Assembly (NCBI GenBank): GCA_017694755.1
Contig: JADIMO010000097.1
Span: 1-64,000, forward strand
Reading direction: 5' to 3'
DNA length: 64,000 bases
From: Candidatus Cryptobacteroides merdavium
Lineage (GTDB): Bacteria > Bacteroidota > Bacteroidia > Bacteroidales > UBA932
Shown one piece after another: positions 63,408-64,000 of the stretch (position 1 is its first letter; the number at the start of each line of letters is the position of its first letter). The notes beneath the pieces are model-generated. The model searched no databases. It was not told where the DNA came from and saw nothing but the letters and a program-made list of their open reading frames with translations. The position numbers were made by a program, and so were the translations under genes.

Positions 63408-64000
63408 TTTTCTTCCTTTTTATTATCTTTTCTGTCCGGCGGGCCCGGCATGAACGGGCTGCGACCTCCGGAGGATTTCTTTGAGAACTTCATGAGGTTG
63501 GCACCAGCCACGATTACGGTGCCTTCTTCAGCCCCACCGGTGATTTCGGTGTTGACGCCGTCGCTTATGCCTGCATTCACAGGGATGGCGGTGAAAGTGT
63601 TTCCGTTTTTTGTCCATATCTTCATGTCCCCTTCGCAGTCGTTCACTATGTCATCCTTTGTGATGAGCGGGAATTCCGGATAAAATTTGAGGGCTGACGA
63701 CGGGACGCTGAGCACATCCTTCTTGTCCACCGTGTAGATGGATATGTTGGCCGTGAGCCTCGGCTTGAGCTTCAGTTCAGGGTTGTCTGCGGTGATTACG
63801 ACCTCGTATGTGACAACGCTTTCAGATGTTGAGGATGTGACAGATGAGCTGGAAGAGCTTGTGCTGCCCAGGCGGATCTGGGTTACGGTGCCTTCAAAAG
63901 TGTCGTCGGGATATGCATCCACGGTGAAGCTGGCCCTCTGGCCTTCCTGCACTCCTCCTATGTCGGCTTCATCCACATCGGCCACCACCTGCATCTTGGT
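63404..64000 (-). CDS. Membrane fusion protein (MacA/HlyD family), C-terminal part, cut by window edge
   Basis: About 198 residues remain; the gene continues past the right edge. The segment QVVADVDEADIGGVQEGQ belongs to the lipoyl/beta-barrel junction. The following barrel is interrupted by a Ser/Thr-rich loop (SSSSSSVTSSTSES), then LRLTANISIYT-like strands and the membrane-proximal domain with TVIVAGANLM. The end is basic and Pro-rich. It is the periplasmic adaptor of the exporter and probably the first gene of the operon. Confidence 0.9.
   Translation of the reverse strand, partial: TKMQVVADVDEADIGGVQEGQRASFTVDAYPDDTFEGTVTQIRLGSTSSSSSSVTSSTSESVVTYEVVITADNPELKLKPRLTANISIYTVDKKDVLSVPSSALKFYPEFPLITKDDIVNDCEGDMKIWTKNGNTFTAIPVNAGISDGVNTEITGGAEEGTVIVAGANLMKFSKKSSGGRSPFMPGPPDRKDNKKEEK

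Overview
The window looks like chromosomal DNA from a member of the order Bacteroidales (Bacteroidota). Supporting signs are sigma-ABfr-type promoters (TTTG, about 20 nt, then TAnnTTTG) in front of many genes, little sign of Shine-Dalgarno motifs, a serine palmitoyltransferase gene for sphingolipid synthesis, a PCMD-type surface lipoprotein, a DUF349 protein, LytTR two-component genes linked to a MacAB-like exporter, and the gene sets pyrG, gyrB, yidC, pst-phoU, lpxB and tig-clpP-clpX. The genus cannot be fixed from this sequence alone. No rRNA, tRNA, CRISPR array, insertion sequence or prophage was recognised.

Layout: 1-1065 is the 5' part of a minus-strand unit pairing an Old Yellow Enzyme-family flavoprotein with a steroid 5-alpha-reductase-like membrane protein. 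1180-4176 holds pyrG, a secreted glutaminyl cyclase and an orphan small transcript. 4177-9626 holds trmD, a DUF349 protein, yidC and a YggS-type protein. 9742-14346 is a complete phosphate operon, pstSCAB-phoU, with an unusual PstC. 14351-16533 is surE-lpxB. 17107-22597 holds gap, a NhaC antiporter, rubrerythrin, pssA and a secreted C1 peptidase. 22879-24638 is a pair of SDR-type oxidoreductases. 24972-32485 holds a RecD-like helicase, a DPP-IV-like peptidase, a methyltransferase, a phosphosugar mutase and ndk. 32486-39480 holds a second small transcript, a broken TIGR04076-like gene, a lipoprotein, a deoxynucleoside kinase, and a run of rluA-type, antiporter, nth and ftsE genes. 39630-46513 is a giant TPR protein, an outer-membrane barrel and gyrB. 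46791-52285 is spt, an SDR, an acyltransferase-like gene and a PgpH-like phosphodiesterase. 52384-58276 is tig-clpP-clpX and two related lipoproteins. 58525-64000 is a cation exporter and a MacAB-like exporter operon that includes its own LytS/LytTR pair.

The most distinctive feature is a dispersed palindromic repeat present three times (22681-22767, 24684-24884, 39508-39592). Every copy lies just upstream of a minus-strand gene and carries the same well-formed promoter (TTTG, exactly 20 nt, TATATTTG) pointing into that gene. It looks like a portable promoter cassette. Other points of interest are the spt-SDR-acyltransferase operon with a shifted catalytic histidine, a PstS-like lobe built into PstC, the candidate steroid A-ring reductase pair, two short transcripts with their own promoters and hairpins, and hydrophilic low-complexity insertions in several otherwise conserved enzymes.

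Many protein starts were moved inward from the longest open frame using promoter position, overlap with the upstream gene, or family start. All functions are read from sequence by eye; no database search was run.
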